This document shows positions 1-7,921 of a DNA stretch of 11,804 nt, in pieces; the stretch's first letter is position 1, and the number at the start of each line of letters is the position of its first letter. A program made the position numbers and the translations under genes. Where the stretch lies: contig JAQVEY010000033.1 in NCBI GenBank assembly GCA_028697515.1, forward strand, positions 1-11,804, written 5' to 3'. The DNA comes from Bacteroidales bacterium. Lineage in GTDB: Bacteria > Bacteroidota > Bacteroidia > Bacteroidales > ML635J-15. The notes beneath the pieces were generated by a model that saw only the letters and a list, made by a program, of their open reading frames with translations, was not told where the DNA came from and ran no database searches.

Positions 1-484
1 CACTTTGATTTTCTGAGATAGAATATAAATTTGTTCCTGTTTGTGTAATATTAAGGTCTTTATTAAAAGAAACTACAGAACTGTTTTGATTGTCAAAAAC
101 TCTAAAACCGCCTTGATTTGAGCTGCAAACAGCATCTGTGCTGTAAATTAAAATGTCATCAAGATAAATTGGGTCTCTCAGTTCGGCAAGATAATTATCT
201 AAGAATACTATACGGTTAAAATCTTTGTAAAAAACAAGTAATCGAAATGGATCTGAAACATCCACACTCGTAATTTCACCATTTAACTTATAGTCATATT
301 GAGCAAGTTTTATTAAATCGGAATCATATCTGGAAAGCTGAGTACCTTTAACCAAATAGATATATCCGAGATTGTCAACTCTTACTTTTTCGGCATCAAC
401 ATTATATTCCTTTATGATTTCTGTTTGTGAGTACAGAATGTTGTATATTAAGGAGACTATTAATATTAAAGTAAAACGTTTCAT
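1..484 (-). CDS. Exported protein of unknown function, possible beta-propeller (N-terminal part, cut by window edge)
   Basis: An open frame runs leftward from the ATG at 484 to the window edge with no stop, giving about 161 residues; the C-terminus is missing. It starts MKRFTLILIVSLIYNILYSQ, a short basic end plus hydrophobic stretch that reads as a Sec signal peptide, with cleavage near residue 19. The mature part is rich in beta-strand-type residues and contains a blade-like phrase, VDNLGYIYLVKGTQLSRYD at about 38-56, similar in style to NHL or six-bladed propeller repeats. Function is unknown; the propeller reading is inference from this one phrase and the alternating hydrophobic pattern that follows. 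Export is better supported than fold. It is transcribed in the same direction as the Spy-like gene upstream, but a terminator lies between them, so it probably has its own promoter in 485-527. Confidence 0.75.
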   Translation of the reverse strand, partial: MKRFTLILIVSLIYNILYSQTEIIKEYNVDAEKVRVDNLGYIYLVKGTQLSRYDSDLIKLAQYDYKLNGEITSVDVSDPFRLLVFYKDFNRIVFLDNYLAELRDPIYLDDILIYSTDAVCSSNQGGFRVFDNQNSSVVSFNKDLNITQTGTNLYSISENQS

Positions 485-527
485 AAAATTTTCAAGTTCA
501 AAAAGTATTCCTTAAAAATGTAAAGAT

Positions 528-566
528 AAAAAAAATCTGTCTGTACTTAGTTATACAGGCAGATTT
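528..566 (-). terminator. Rho-independent terminator of the Spy-like gene
   Basis: Arms at 533-545 and 554-566 are inverted repeats of 13 bases with one mismatch (540 against 559), around an 8-base loop at 546-553. Read on the minus strand, the hairpin is followed by an uninterrupted U run (the A tract at 528-535 on the plus strand). It sits 27 bases after the stop codon of the Spy-like gene and ahead of the next minus-strand gene. The geometry is that of an intrinsic terminator. Confidence 0.85.
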
Positions 567-592
567 AATTAAAAACAAAAACGGAATTAATG

Positions 593-1123
593 TTATTTCT
601 GCTGATCTTTGTGTTGGCAATCATGTTGCATCTGACCCTTGTTTAACATTTGATGTTGACCCTCTCCATGACATGAACTTGGATTATATCCTTCATGTTT
701 GGATGTATTACAATTGTGATTCATTTCTTTATTCTTCATAGCACGATGCGAATCGAATTTTACTCTTTGTTCAGGTGTTAATTCGTTTCTAATCAACAAT
801 TCAGCTGCAACTTTCTCTTTTTTAACTGCAGCCTTTAGTGAATACACTTCATCAATTTTAAGATCGATGTCTTTTTTCGAAGGGTTCTCAGCAATTCTTA
901 ATTTCTGCAATTCAGCATTTTTAATGTCAATGTCAGCTTTGTACTGAATAATTTTTTTGTCGCTCTCAACTTTAATTGTTTCGATTTTCTTCTGCTGTTC
1001 AGGACTTAAATCTCCCATCAAACAAGCTTTTTTCTCTTTTTCAGGAGCCTGAGCATAGCTCGAAATTGAAAAAATAGATACTGATACAAATACTAGTGTT
1101 AGAAATAATAATCTGGTTTTCAT
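593..1123 (-). CDS. Spy/CpxP-like periplasmic protein with His/Cys-rich C-terminal tail
   Basis: The 176-residue protein opens with a signal peptide (about 1-25, ending SSYAQA). The mature part is mostly charged helix and carries two LTxxQ-type motifs, LSPEQQ at 39-44 and LTPEQR at 115-120, the hallmark of the Spy/CpxP/ZraP/CnrX family of small periplasmic chaperones and metal-stress proteins. These usually form helical hairpins that bind unfolded envelope proteins or, in ZraP and CnrX, metal ions. After residue 125 the sequence becomes a low-complexity tail with seven His (126, 136, 143, 152, 157, 167, 171), three Cys (138, 151, 169) and four Met, likely disordered until it binds metal. Another Cys lies at 34, just after the signal peptide. 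Family membership is well supported; metal binding is inferred from composition. It is transcribed divergently from the antiporter gene, with a 59-base gap, and ends at a strong terminator. Confidence 0.85.
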   Translation of the reverse strand: MKTRLLFLTLVFVSVSIFSISSYAQAPEKEKKACLMGDLSPEQQKKIETIKVESDKKIIQYKADIDIKNAELQKLRIAENPSKKDIDLKIDEVYSLKAAVKKEKVAAELLIRNELTPEQRVKFDSHRAMKNKEMNHNCNTSKHEGYNPSSCHGEGQHQMLNKGQMQHDCQHKDQQK

Positions 1124-1131
1124 AATTTTTA

Positions 1132-1139
1132 TATTTTTG
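1132..1139 (+). promoter_or_regulatory. Candidate -7 box ahead of the antiporter gene
   Basis: TATTTTTG matches the Bacteroidota -7 consensus TAnnTTTG and would place a transcript start near 1145, about 38 bases before the ATG at 1183. No good -33 TTTG element is seen at the usual distance, and the region is AT-rich, so a chance match is possible. It would lie just outside the 5' end of the divergent Spy-like gene. Confidence 0.3.
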
Positions 1140-1182
1140 AGTTACGATTTAATTGACAATTTATAATGAGAAAGGTTTAATT

Positions 1183-2550
1183 ATGGATAAAATAACCTTA
1201 GTTGTAATGTTACTCGGGATTTTAATTTTCTCAAGTCATTTATTCAATAAGATGTTTGATAGAACTAAGATTCCAAATGTTTTGCTTTTGATGATAATTG
1301 GAATAATAGGAGGGTTTTTTATTGATAAAGAATTGTTTTTTGGAGAGCTGGGTAGAGTTTTTACAACAATTACTTTGGTAATAATTCTATTTGAAAGTGG
1401 CATTGGGCTAAAGTTTTCGGAATTAAAAACGGCTTTATTAACCTCGACACTGGTAACAATAGTTAATTTTATTGTAGTTGTTCTTATTGTAGTTGGGGTT
1501 CTTACAGTTCTTACGGATTTAGACTTTATCTCAATATTATTTCTCGGTGCGATATTAGGTGGTACGTCTTCTGCCGTAGTAATTCCAATGGTAAAACAAT
1601 TAAAACTTGGGCCAAAGTCAAGTACTGTATTATTATTAGAATCCGCTTTTAGTGATGTTTTGTGTCTGGTTGTGGGACTTGCTGCTCTAGAAGGAATGAA
1701 AGCTGGAGATCTCGATGTTGGAAGCATTTTAAATACAATGTGGCAATCATTTTTATTTGCAGCATTGTTAGGTTTAGCTGGAGGAATTTTATGGAGCATG
1801 ATATTAAACTGGATAAGGGCAATAAAGCATTCCATGTTTACAACTTTTGCTTTTTTGTTTATTATTTATGGAGCTGTCGAAATGATGGGATTTAATGGAG
1901 GGATAGCTGCATTATGTTTTGGAATAGTTCTCGGAAATTCGGATACAATTGGACAAACAAAAGCTTGGAAAAGTATTTTTAGATTCGAAATTGCGCATTT
2001 GAACTCTAATGAAAAAGATTTCTTTTCCGAAATAGTGTTTGTATTACAAACATACTTTTTCGTTTATGTTGGTGTTGTTATAGAATTTGGCAGTTTTATA
2101 ACATATATCATAGCAATATTGATAATACTTTTGGCTTTGGCAATAAGACCTCTGGTAATGAAATTATTTGCCAGAAAAGGTGTAAGTCCAAAGGAATTTA
2201 CAGTTATGTCAATAATGTCGCCAAAAGGTTTGGTCCCAGCAATTTTGGCATCTATCCCTTTACAATTAGGCTTGGCTTCAGGGCAGCAAATTGCCGAAAT
2301 GGGCTATGCTGTAGTATTGTTGAGTATAGTTGTTTGTAGTATTTTAGTTATCGTTGTCAGCAAAGATCCATTTATTTTTAATAAAATAATAAGAAGAAAT
2401 AAAAAGGATAAAGCTAATAATGATGAAAGTGTATCTGATGAAGGACTACAATTGAATGAAGTCGGTGTTTCTGAAACAGACAGTTCAAATGAAGAAGAAG
2501 AAGCAAAAATTACAATAAAGAAGAAGTTTAAAGACGAGTTTGATGACTGA
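1183..2550 (+). CDS. CPA-type cation/proton antiporter (Na+/H+ or K+/H+)
   Basis: From the ATG at 1183 the protein has 455 residues. A TTG at 1153 in the same frame is possible, but its ten extra residues are polar and unlike the start of a membrane helix; the ATG also has a purine-rich AGAAAGG at 1170-1176. About a dozen hydrophobic segments fill residues 4-395. Family marks include the early LFESGIGL (69-76), GGTSSAVVIPMV (126-137) on the first unwound-helix region, ESAFSDVL (153-160) in the ion-binding helix, and MSPKGLVPAIL (345-355) near the end of the core. These fit the monovalent cation/proton antiporter superfamily. D158 is the likely ion-binding acid; the residue before it is Ser where CPA1 proteins usually have Asn. 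A cytoplasmic tail of about 55 residues (401-455) switches from basic to strongly acidic (NEEEE at 436-440). The ion is not readable from sequence. The end overlaps the aspartic protease gene. Confidence 0.85.
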   Translation: MDKITLVVMLLGILIFSSHLFNKMFDRTKIPNVLLLMIIGIIGGFFIDKELFFGELGRVFTTITLVIILFESGIGLKFSELKTALLTSTLVTIVNFIVVVLIVVGVLTVLTDLDFISILFLGAILGGTSSAVVIPMVKQLKLGPKSSTVLLLESAFSDVLCLVVGLAALEGMKAGDLDVGSILNTMWQSFLFAALLGLAGGILWSMILNWIRAIKHSMFTTFAFLFIIYGAVEMMGFNGGIAALCFGIVLGNSDTIGQTKAWKSIFRFEIAHLNSNEKDFFSEIVFVLQTYFFVYVGVVIEFGSFITYIIAILIILLALAIRPLVMKLFARKGVSPKEFTVMSIMSPKGLVPAILASIPLQLGLASGQQIAEMGYAVVLLSIVVCSILVIVVSKDPFIFNKIIRRNKKDKANNDESVSDEGLQLNEVGVSETDSSNEEEEAKITIKKKFKDEFDD

Positions 2551-2989
2551 TACGCATTATAAAAAGTACAAGGTAAAACTGAAATTTCTTAAGATAGATG
2601 GAGGTGGTACACATCTTGCTGTAAGAGCAAAAATCAATGGAGTAAGCTCAGTTTTATTAATAGATACAGGAGCTTCAAATACAGTTTTTGATAGTGATAA
2701 CCCGATATTTTCCGATATTGAGACAACGCCTGCTGATAAAAAAGGTGCCGGTTCAGGGTTTAATTCAGAATTGCCGGAATTGGTCATTGGCGAAATAAAA
2801 TCCATAAAGATTGCCAGAATGGAAATAAAAAACCTGAAGGTAATCTTTACATCTATGAATCACATAAATAATTTGTATAAAACGCTTAGACTTCCTAGTA
2901 TTACAGGAATATTGGGTAGCGATCTTCTTTTGACAAACAATGCTATAATTGATTTTGGCAACAAACTGATTATGTTCGAAAAAAAATAG
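2543..2989 (+). CDS. Single-lobe retropepsin-like aspartic protease
   Basis: The ATG at 2543 gives 148 residues and overlaps the antiporter stop codon by 8 bases, suggesting translational coupling; a TTG one codon earlier is a less likely start. The catalytic motif is LLIDTGASNTVFD (38-50), the hydrophobic-DTGAS signature of clan AA aspartic proteases. A Gly-rich flap candidate, GAGSG, lies at 68-72, and the later GILGSDLL (122-129) is the hydrophobic-hydrophobic-Gly motif that completes the active-site psi loop. Only one DTG motif is present, so the enzyme should act as a homodimer like retropepsins. There is no signal peptide or membrane helix, so it is probably cytoplasmic. Similar small proteins are widespread in bacteria and mostly uncharacterised. 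The substrate is unknown; a link to the antiporter is inferred only from the overlap. No terminator is evident after it before the secDF promoter. Confidence 0.8.
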   Translation: MTDTHYKKYKVKLKFLKIDGGGTHLAVRAKINGVSSVLLIDTGASNTVFDSDNPIFSDIETTPADKKGAGSGFNSELPELVIGEIKSIKIARMEIKNLKVIFTSMNHINNLYKTLRLPSITGILGSDLLLTNNAIIDFGNKLIMFEKK

Positions 2990-3034
2990 ATTTAAAATAT
3001 TGGTATAAAACGCTTTTAGTTTTTAAAAAAAGTC

Positions 3035-3042
3035 TATATTTG
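3035..3042 (+). promoter_or_regulatory. Bacteroidota-type -7 box for secDF
   Basis: TATATTTG is an exact match to the TAnnTTTG -7 consensus recognised by the primary sigma factor of this phylum. A T-rich stretch at 3013-3025 lies where the -33 element should be, but it has no TTTG. Transcription would start near 3048, leaving a leader of about 40 bases. The leader is A/T-rich with no Shine-Dalgarno sequence, as is normal for the phylum. It would let secDF be expressed apart from the two genes upstream. Confidence 0.65.
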
Positions 3043-3087
3043 CAAACTTAAATTTTTAAAAATTAACAAATATTAAAATTATAAATC

Positions 3088-6000
3088 ATGCGTAACAAAG
3101 GAGCGATTATTTTGGTAGCTGTGCTGTTTGTTTTAATCAGTTTGTATTATCTTTCATTTACATTTGTTGTAAACAGAATTGAAGGTAAGGCTGATAAATA
3201 TGCACAGAAACAATTTGAAGCTATGAATCTTAAGGTTGATGAGTATGAGAAAATACACATCCTTGACTCATTAAGTAAAAGATATCTTGATTCTGTTTCT
3301 GACAAAGTTGTGTATTCGATGTTCAAGAAATACACATATATGGATTGTAAAGAACGAGAGTTGAATCTCGGATTGGATTTAAAAGGAGGGATGAACATTT
3401 CTGTAGAAATATCTGCAGAGGATGTTATTCTTGCTTTAGCAAATAATCAATCAGATTCTACATTGTTGAAAGCCTTAGATGATGCTTCGAAACAAACAAA
3501 GGAACAAACTGGTAAAAATTATATTGAGATTTTTGGACTATCCTATAATAAAGTTAAAAAATCAACTTCACCTGCTTTAGCCTCACTTTTTATAACAACA
3601 TCAAATCAAGATAGAATTACAGTTAAATCAACAGACGAAGAAGTTTTAAAGTATATTAGTGAAGAATATGATGCTGCATTAGAAAGTGCTTTTGACGTAT
3701 TAAGAAAGCGTATTGACCATTTTGGTGTTGTTCAGCCTAATATTCAAAAAGACGTTGCCGTCAAAGGTGTATTCCATATTGAGCTACCTGGCATAAAAGA
3801 TCCTGAACGTGTTGAAGATTTGTTGAAACAAGCTGCTGTTTTGGAATTCTGGGAAACTTATACTGTTGATGAAATTTATGATAAATTATCAGAAGCAAAT
3901 GTAATGATTGCTGATTTAAAGGATATAGAAAAAGTCGCAATTGAAAAACCTGTTGTTACAGAAGATGTGGTTTTTGATGATGAAGAAATTGTTTTTGATG
4001 ATGAAGAAATAGCTGCTGGTAAAGACACTTTAGAAACTCAAGCTGTTAAAGATACTGCAAAAGCTAATGTTTCAGGTTCGTTATTTGACAGACTTGTAAA
4101 TCAAATTGGCAAATATCAGATTTATGGACCTGTAGTTGGATTTGCTAAAGAATCTGACATGGAGTCAATTATGGCAGACCTTAACAGGCCTTCAATTAAA
4201 AGATTATTTCCTGACAATCTTGTTTTTGCTTGGAGTTTTAAACCTCTCAAAGACCAGCCGGGTTATTACCAGTTAATAGCATTGAAGAAAAGTAAAGAAG
4301 GTGGTGCTGTCTTAGGTGGTGACGTTATTACAAATGCTCAACAAGAGTTTGGGCAGAATAGTGCAACTGCTGAAGTTACAATGAGCATGAATGGCCCGGG
4401 TTCAACCGAATGGGCGCGTATTACTCGCGAAAATGTCGGAAGAAGTATTGCTATCGTACTTGACGGATATGTATATTCATTTCCAAACGTAAATGACGAG
4501 ATTAAAGGTGGTAGATCTTCAATAACTGGTGACTTTACATTAGACGAAGCAACTGACCTTGCAAACGTTTTAAAATCCGGTAAAATGCCAGCTCCTGCTA
4601 ATATCTTATCAAAAGAAATAGTTGGTCCTTCACTTGGACAAAAAGCTATTGACTCTGGATTGAATTCTTTTATAATTGCATTTATTTTGGTTCTTATCTA
4701 TATGTTTTTCTATTATGGAAGAGCAGGGGTTATTGCCGATATTGCGCTTCTCGTTAACTTATTCTTAATATTCGGAGTATTAGCGTCTTTGGGTGCGGTA
4801 CTTACATTGCCAGGTATCGCTGGTATTGTGCTTACAATTGGTATGTCGGTAGATGCGAATGTGCTTATATATGAGCGAATCCGCGAAGAATTGCGTTCCG
4901 GGAAAATGATAAAAACTGCAATCGCAGATGGTTACAAGAATGCGTATTCTGCGATTATTGACTCGAACTTAACAACATTACTGATAGGTATAATTCTATT
5001 AAATTTCGGTGTTGGACCAGTTCAGGGTTTTGCAACTACTCTTATTATTGGTATTCTTAGTTCTTTGTTTACAGCCATTTTTATTACGAGATTACTATTC
5101 ACTTTCTTAATGGACAAAGACAAGAAAATTACACTTGGTAATAAGTTAACGATTAATGCTTTTCAGAATCTATCAATTAAATTCTTAGAAAAAAGAAAAA
5201 CATTCTATATTATCTCGGGAATATTAATAATTATAAGTTTAGGATCCTTGTTCACTAGAGGACTAAATCAGGGTATTGATTTCACTGGAGGACGTAATTA
5301 TATTATAGCTTTCAATAAAACTGTTTCTCCTGAGGAAGTTGCAATAGCTCTCGAAGACGTTTATGGAGAAAGACCTATCGTTAAAACATTTGGAGTTTCA
5401 AATCAGGTTAAAATAACTACAAAATTTGAGATTGATAACAAAGAGGCAGACAATTTGGCCGATTCATTATTATATGTTGGATTGCAAAAATTCCTACCTG
5501 AAAACACCTCAATGAATGATTTCTTTAGTGATTATCGTCAGGAATCACAAAAGGTTGGACCTACAGTTGCTGATGATATAAAGTCTAAATCAATTGTAGC
5601 TATACTTTTAGGCCTTGTAGTGATGTTCTTGTACATTCTTATTAGATTCCGCAAATGGCAATATTCTCTCGGAGCTGTAGTCGCATTGATACATGACGTA
5701 TTGATTGTTATGGGTATATTCTCGCTATTTTATACGGTGATGCCGTTTAATATGGAGATAGATCAGGCATTTATTGCGGCAATACTTACTGTTGTGGGTT
5801 ATTCTATTAACGATACAGTGGTAGTGTTTGACAGAATAAGAGAGTACTTAAAATTATTCCCAAAACGTGGTACTAAACCAGTACTAAATGATGCTATAAA
5901 TAGTACTATAAGCCGTACGATTAATACTAGTTTGAGTACTCTGGTAGTTTTAATTGCAATATTTATCTTTGGTGGTGAAGTAATTAGAGGATTTATATTT

Positions 6001-6099
6001 GCTTTATTAATAGGTATAATTGTCGGTACATATTCATCAATATTTATTGCAACACCTATTTCATACGATTTAATGAAGAAAAAGAAAGATGAAAAATAG
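3088..6099 (+). CDS. secDF: Protein translocase subunit SecDF (fused SecD-SecF)
   Basis: This 1003-residue inner-membrane protein uses the proton motive force to pull preproteins out of the SecYEG channel on the periplasmic side. After a first membrane helix (about 6-27), the SecD half shows LNLGLDLKGGM (92-102), a large periplasmic P1 domain, GMSVDANVLIYERIREE (585-601) and five membrane helices between about 523 and 675. The SecF half follows: a helix at about 705-722, GIDFTGG (729-735), a small periplasmic domain and GYSINDTVVVFDRIRE (904-919), with five more helices to about 990. D589 and D909 lie in the conserved membrane motifs tied to proton transfer. The fusion is the usual arrangement in Bacteroidota. 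A variable acidic insert (about 257-340) in P1 holds a perfect repeat. It has its own promoter and ends at a bidirectional terminator facing uvrC. Confidence 0.97.
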   Translation: MRNKGAIILVAVLFVLISLYYLSFTFVVNRIEGKADKYAQKQFEAMNLKVDEYEKIHILDSLSKRYLDSVSDKVVYSMFKKYTYMDCKERELNLGLDLKGGMNISVEISAEDVILALANNQSDSTLLKALDDASKQTKEQTGKNYIEIFGLSYNKVKKSTSPALASLFITTSNQDRITVKSTDEEVLKYISEEYDAALESAFDVLRKRIDHFGVVQPNIQKDVAVKGVFHIELPGIKDPERVEDLLKQAAVLEFWETYTVDEIYDKLSEANVMIADLKDIEKVAIEKPVVTEDVVFDDEEIVFDDEEIAAGKDTLETQAVKDTAKANVSGSLFDRLVNQIGKYQIYGPVVGFAKESDMESIMADLNRPSIKRLFPDNLVFAWSFKPLKDQPGYYQLIALKKSKEGGAVLGGDVITNAQQEFGQNSATAEVTMSMNGPGSTEWARITRENVGRSIAIVLDGYVYSFPNVNDEIKGGRSSITGDFTLDEATDLANVLKSGKMPAPANILSKEIVGPSLGQKAIDSGLNSFIIAFILVLIYMFFYYGRAGVIADIALLVNLFLIFGVLASLGAVLTLPGIAGIVLTIGMSVDANVLIYERIREELRSGKMIKTAIADGYKNAYSAIIDSNLTTLLIGIILLNFGVGPVQGFATTLIIGILSSLFTAIFITRLLFTFLMDKDKKITLGNKLTINAFQNLSIKFLEKRKTFYIISGILIIISLGSLFTRGLNQGIDFTGGRNYIIAFNKTVSPEEVAIALEDVYGERPIVKTFGVSNQVKITTKFEIDNKEADNLADSLLYVGLQKFLPENTSMNDFFSDYRQESQKVGPTVADDIKSKSIVAILLGLVVMFLYILIRFRKWQYSLGAVVALIHDVLIVMGIFSLFYTVMPFNMEIDQAFIAAILTVVGYSINDTVVVFDRIREYLKLFPKRGTKPVLNDAINSTISRTINTSLSTLVVLIAIFIFGGEVIRGFIFALLIGIIVGTYSSIFIATPISYDLMKKKKDEK
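3970..4011 (+). repeat. Tandem 21-base duplication inside secDF
   Basis: Two adjacent 21-base units, 3970-3990 and 3991-4011, differ only in the last base. Being in frame, they encode VFDDEEI twice (SecDF residues 295-308). They lie in the hydrophilic, low-conservation insert of the periplasmic P1 domain. The near identity at the DNA level points to a recent slippage duplication. Confidence 0.9.
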
Positions 6100-6102
6100 A
6101 TA

Positions 6103-6130
6103 AAAAGAAAGGGCGTCAGCCCTTTTTTTT
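6103..6130. terminator. Bidirectional terminator shared by secDF and uvrC
   Basis: The core stem pairs 6108-6114 (AAAGGGC) with 6119-6125 (GCCCTTT) around the 4-base loop 6115-6118. Flanking A and T runs extend the pairing to about 6103-6130 across one G-U pair. On the plus strand a T run follows (to 6130); on the minus strand the complement of the A-rich 6102-6110 gives UUUCUUUUU. It begins a few bases after the secDF stop. The uvrC stop codon (6116-6118) lies in its loop, so the last uvrC codons form one arm. Confidence 0.9.
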
Positions 6131-7921
6131 ATGGAAATAATCAAAAATCAATTTAGCTTTTGAATTTCCAACAGTTTTAGAAATATCTTCTAAGCTAAGT
6201 TTTTTTATGTTTGACACCGATTTATATCTTGTAATTAATTCTTCAATAGTTTTACCCCCAATGCCTTTAATCATATTAAGCTCAGACTCTGTAAATCCAG
6301 AGGATCTTTTATCTCGGTGGAATTTAATTCCAAATCTATGTGCTTCGTCTCTGATTTGCTGGATTAGTTTAAGCGATTCCGAGTTTTTGTCAAGATATAA
6401 TGGGACATTATCTCCAGGGAAATAAATTTCTTCGAGTCTTTTGGCAATACCAATAATACTAATTTTATCGCAAATATTTAATTGCTTTAAAGCCTTTTCG
6501 GCAGCACTTAATTGTCCTTTTCCTCCGTCAATAATTATTAGTTGAGGAAGATTTTCATTTTCATCAATAAGTCTTCTATATCTTCGATAAACAACCTCTG
6601 TCATTGAAGCAAAATCATCGGGACCAGTAACTGTTTTTATGTTATAGTGTCTGTAATCAGATTTAGAAGCTCTGGCCATTTTAAATACAACACAGGCAGC
6701 AACAGGGTTTGTTCCTTGAATATTTGAATTGTCGAAACACTCTATGTGTTCTGGTAGGTATGAGAGATTTAGGTCTTTTTTAAGAGTCTCCAATTTTCGC
6801 TTTGCATGATTTTCGGGGTTCTTTTGTTCAATTTGTTTGTGCTTTTCTAGCATAAAAAAATATGCATTACGCTGTGCAAGTTCTAGAAGCTTAAATTTGT
6901 CACCTTGTTTTGGATAAACTGTTTTTGTATTAATGATATGGTATTCAATTTTAAAAGGTAAGATTAAATATTTAGCTGAACTTTTCATCAATTCGCGCAA
7001 TTCGAAAATTGCATATGAAAGCATATCTTCATCACTTTCATCAATTTTCTTTTTAAGCTCAATTGAATGTGCTCCTGTGACTGAACCATTTTGAATTCTG
7101 AGATAATTTATAAATACAGAATTGATATCTTTGGCAAATCCATAAACTTCTGTTTCGGAAATATTAGTATCGACTATGGTAGATTTACTTCTGTAATTTT
7201 CTATAATATCAATTTTCGCTTTTATTTTCGAGGCCTCTTCGAATTTAAGTTCTTTTGCATTAATTTTCATTAATTCAATCAAGTATTTATGAATCAAATG
7301 AAGATCTCCATTAAATATTTTCCTTATATCCGAAATCCATAAATTATATTTTTCTTCTTCTAGCTTTGCTTCACAAGGAGCAAGGCAATTCCCGATATGA
7401 TATTCAAGACAAACTTTGTATTTACCAGATTTTATATTGTCGATGCTTAAATTCAATGAACAGGTTCTTAATGGATATAGTTGACGGATAAGAGATAGAA
7501 GAGTTTTTATCATGTAAACAGAAGTGAAAGGGCCAAAATACTCGCTACCATCATTGATCTTATTTCGGGTATAAAAAACTCTGGGAAATCTTTCATTTTT
7601 AATACAAAGCCATGGATAGGTCTTGTCATCTTTAAGCATGACATTGTATTTTGGCTGTAATTGTTTTATAAGAATATTTTCTAGCAATAGCGCGTCGTTC
7701 TCTGTATCTACAACAATATATTCTATGCTGTGTATATTTTTTACGAGGAGATTGGTTTTGTAAGATGTGTGGTTTTTAATAAAATATGAACTTACCCGTT
7801 TCTTTAAATTTTTTGCTTTGCCAACATAAATTACTTTGCCACTTCTATCCAAATATTTATAGATTCCAGGACTTTGAGGTAATGTATTAACATTGTATTG
7901 TATAGAATTCTCCAGTTTCAT
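6116..7921 (-). CDS. uvrC: UvrABC system protein C, excision endonuclease subunit
   Basis: UvrC makes both incisions around a DNA lesion in nucleotide excision repair after loading by UvrA and UvrB. The 601 residues are normal length for the family. In order: an N-terminal GIY-YIG nuclease (PGIYKYLD at 18-25, IYVGKAKNLKKRV at 31-43) for the 3' cut; a cysteine group C154, C171, C179, C183 (CLEYHIGNCLAPC at 171-183) matching the reported iron-sulfur ligands of UvrC; a UVR helix pair at about 215-243 that contacts UvrB; an RNase H-like nuclease for the 5' cut, with CFDNSNIQGTNPVA at 395-408 (D397), GPDDF at 433-437, IDGGKGQ at 464-470 (D465) and H528; and helix-hairpin-helix DNA-binding motifs at about 546-597. 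All expected active-site residues seem intact. Its stop falls in the loop of the shared terminator. It is the last gene of the minus-strand run, 76 bases after dnaJ; no clear promoter or terminator was found in that gap. Confidence 0.96.
   Translation of the reverse strand: MKLENSIQYNVNTLPQSPGIYKYLDRSGKVIYVGKAKNLKKRVSSYFIKNHTSYKTNLLVKNIHSIEYIVVDTENDALLLENILIKQLQPKYNVMLKDDKTYPWLCIKNERFPRVFYTRNKINDGSEYFGPFTSVYMIKTLLSLIRQLYPLRTCSLNLSIDNIKSGKYKVCLEYHIGNCLAPCEAKLEEEKYNLWISDIRKIFNGDLHLIHKYLIELMKINAKELKFEEASKIKAKIDIIENYRSKSTIVDTNISETEVYGFAKDINSVFINYLRIQNGSVTGAHSIELKKKIDESDEDMLSYAIFELRELMKSSAKYLILPFKIEYHIINTKTVYPKQGDKFKLLELAQRNAYFFMLEKHKQIEQKNPENHAKRKLETLKKDLNLSYLPEHIECFDNSNIQGTNPVAACVVFKMARASKSDYRHYNIKTVTGPDDFASMTEVVYRRYRRLIDENENLPQLIIIDGGKGQLSAAEKALKQLNICDKISIIGIAKRLEEIYFPGDNVPLYLDKNSESLKLIQQIRDEAHRFGIKFHRDKRSSGFTESELNMIKGIGGKTIEELITRYKSVSNIKKLSLEDISKTVGNSKAKLIFDYFHKKKG

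Noticed and set aside
1153..1182. TTG start giving the antiporter ten extra residues
   Set aside because: The added residues are polar (MTIYNEKGLI), and the ATG at 1183 has a better upstream context and begins right before the first membrane helix.
1236..1835. Minus-strand open frame of 199 codons opposite the antiporter
   Set aside because: It is the shadow of a well-supported membrane protein gene; its composition shows no domain or signal.
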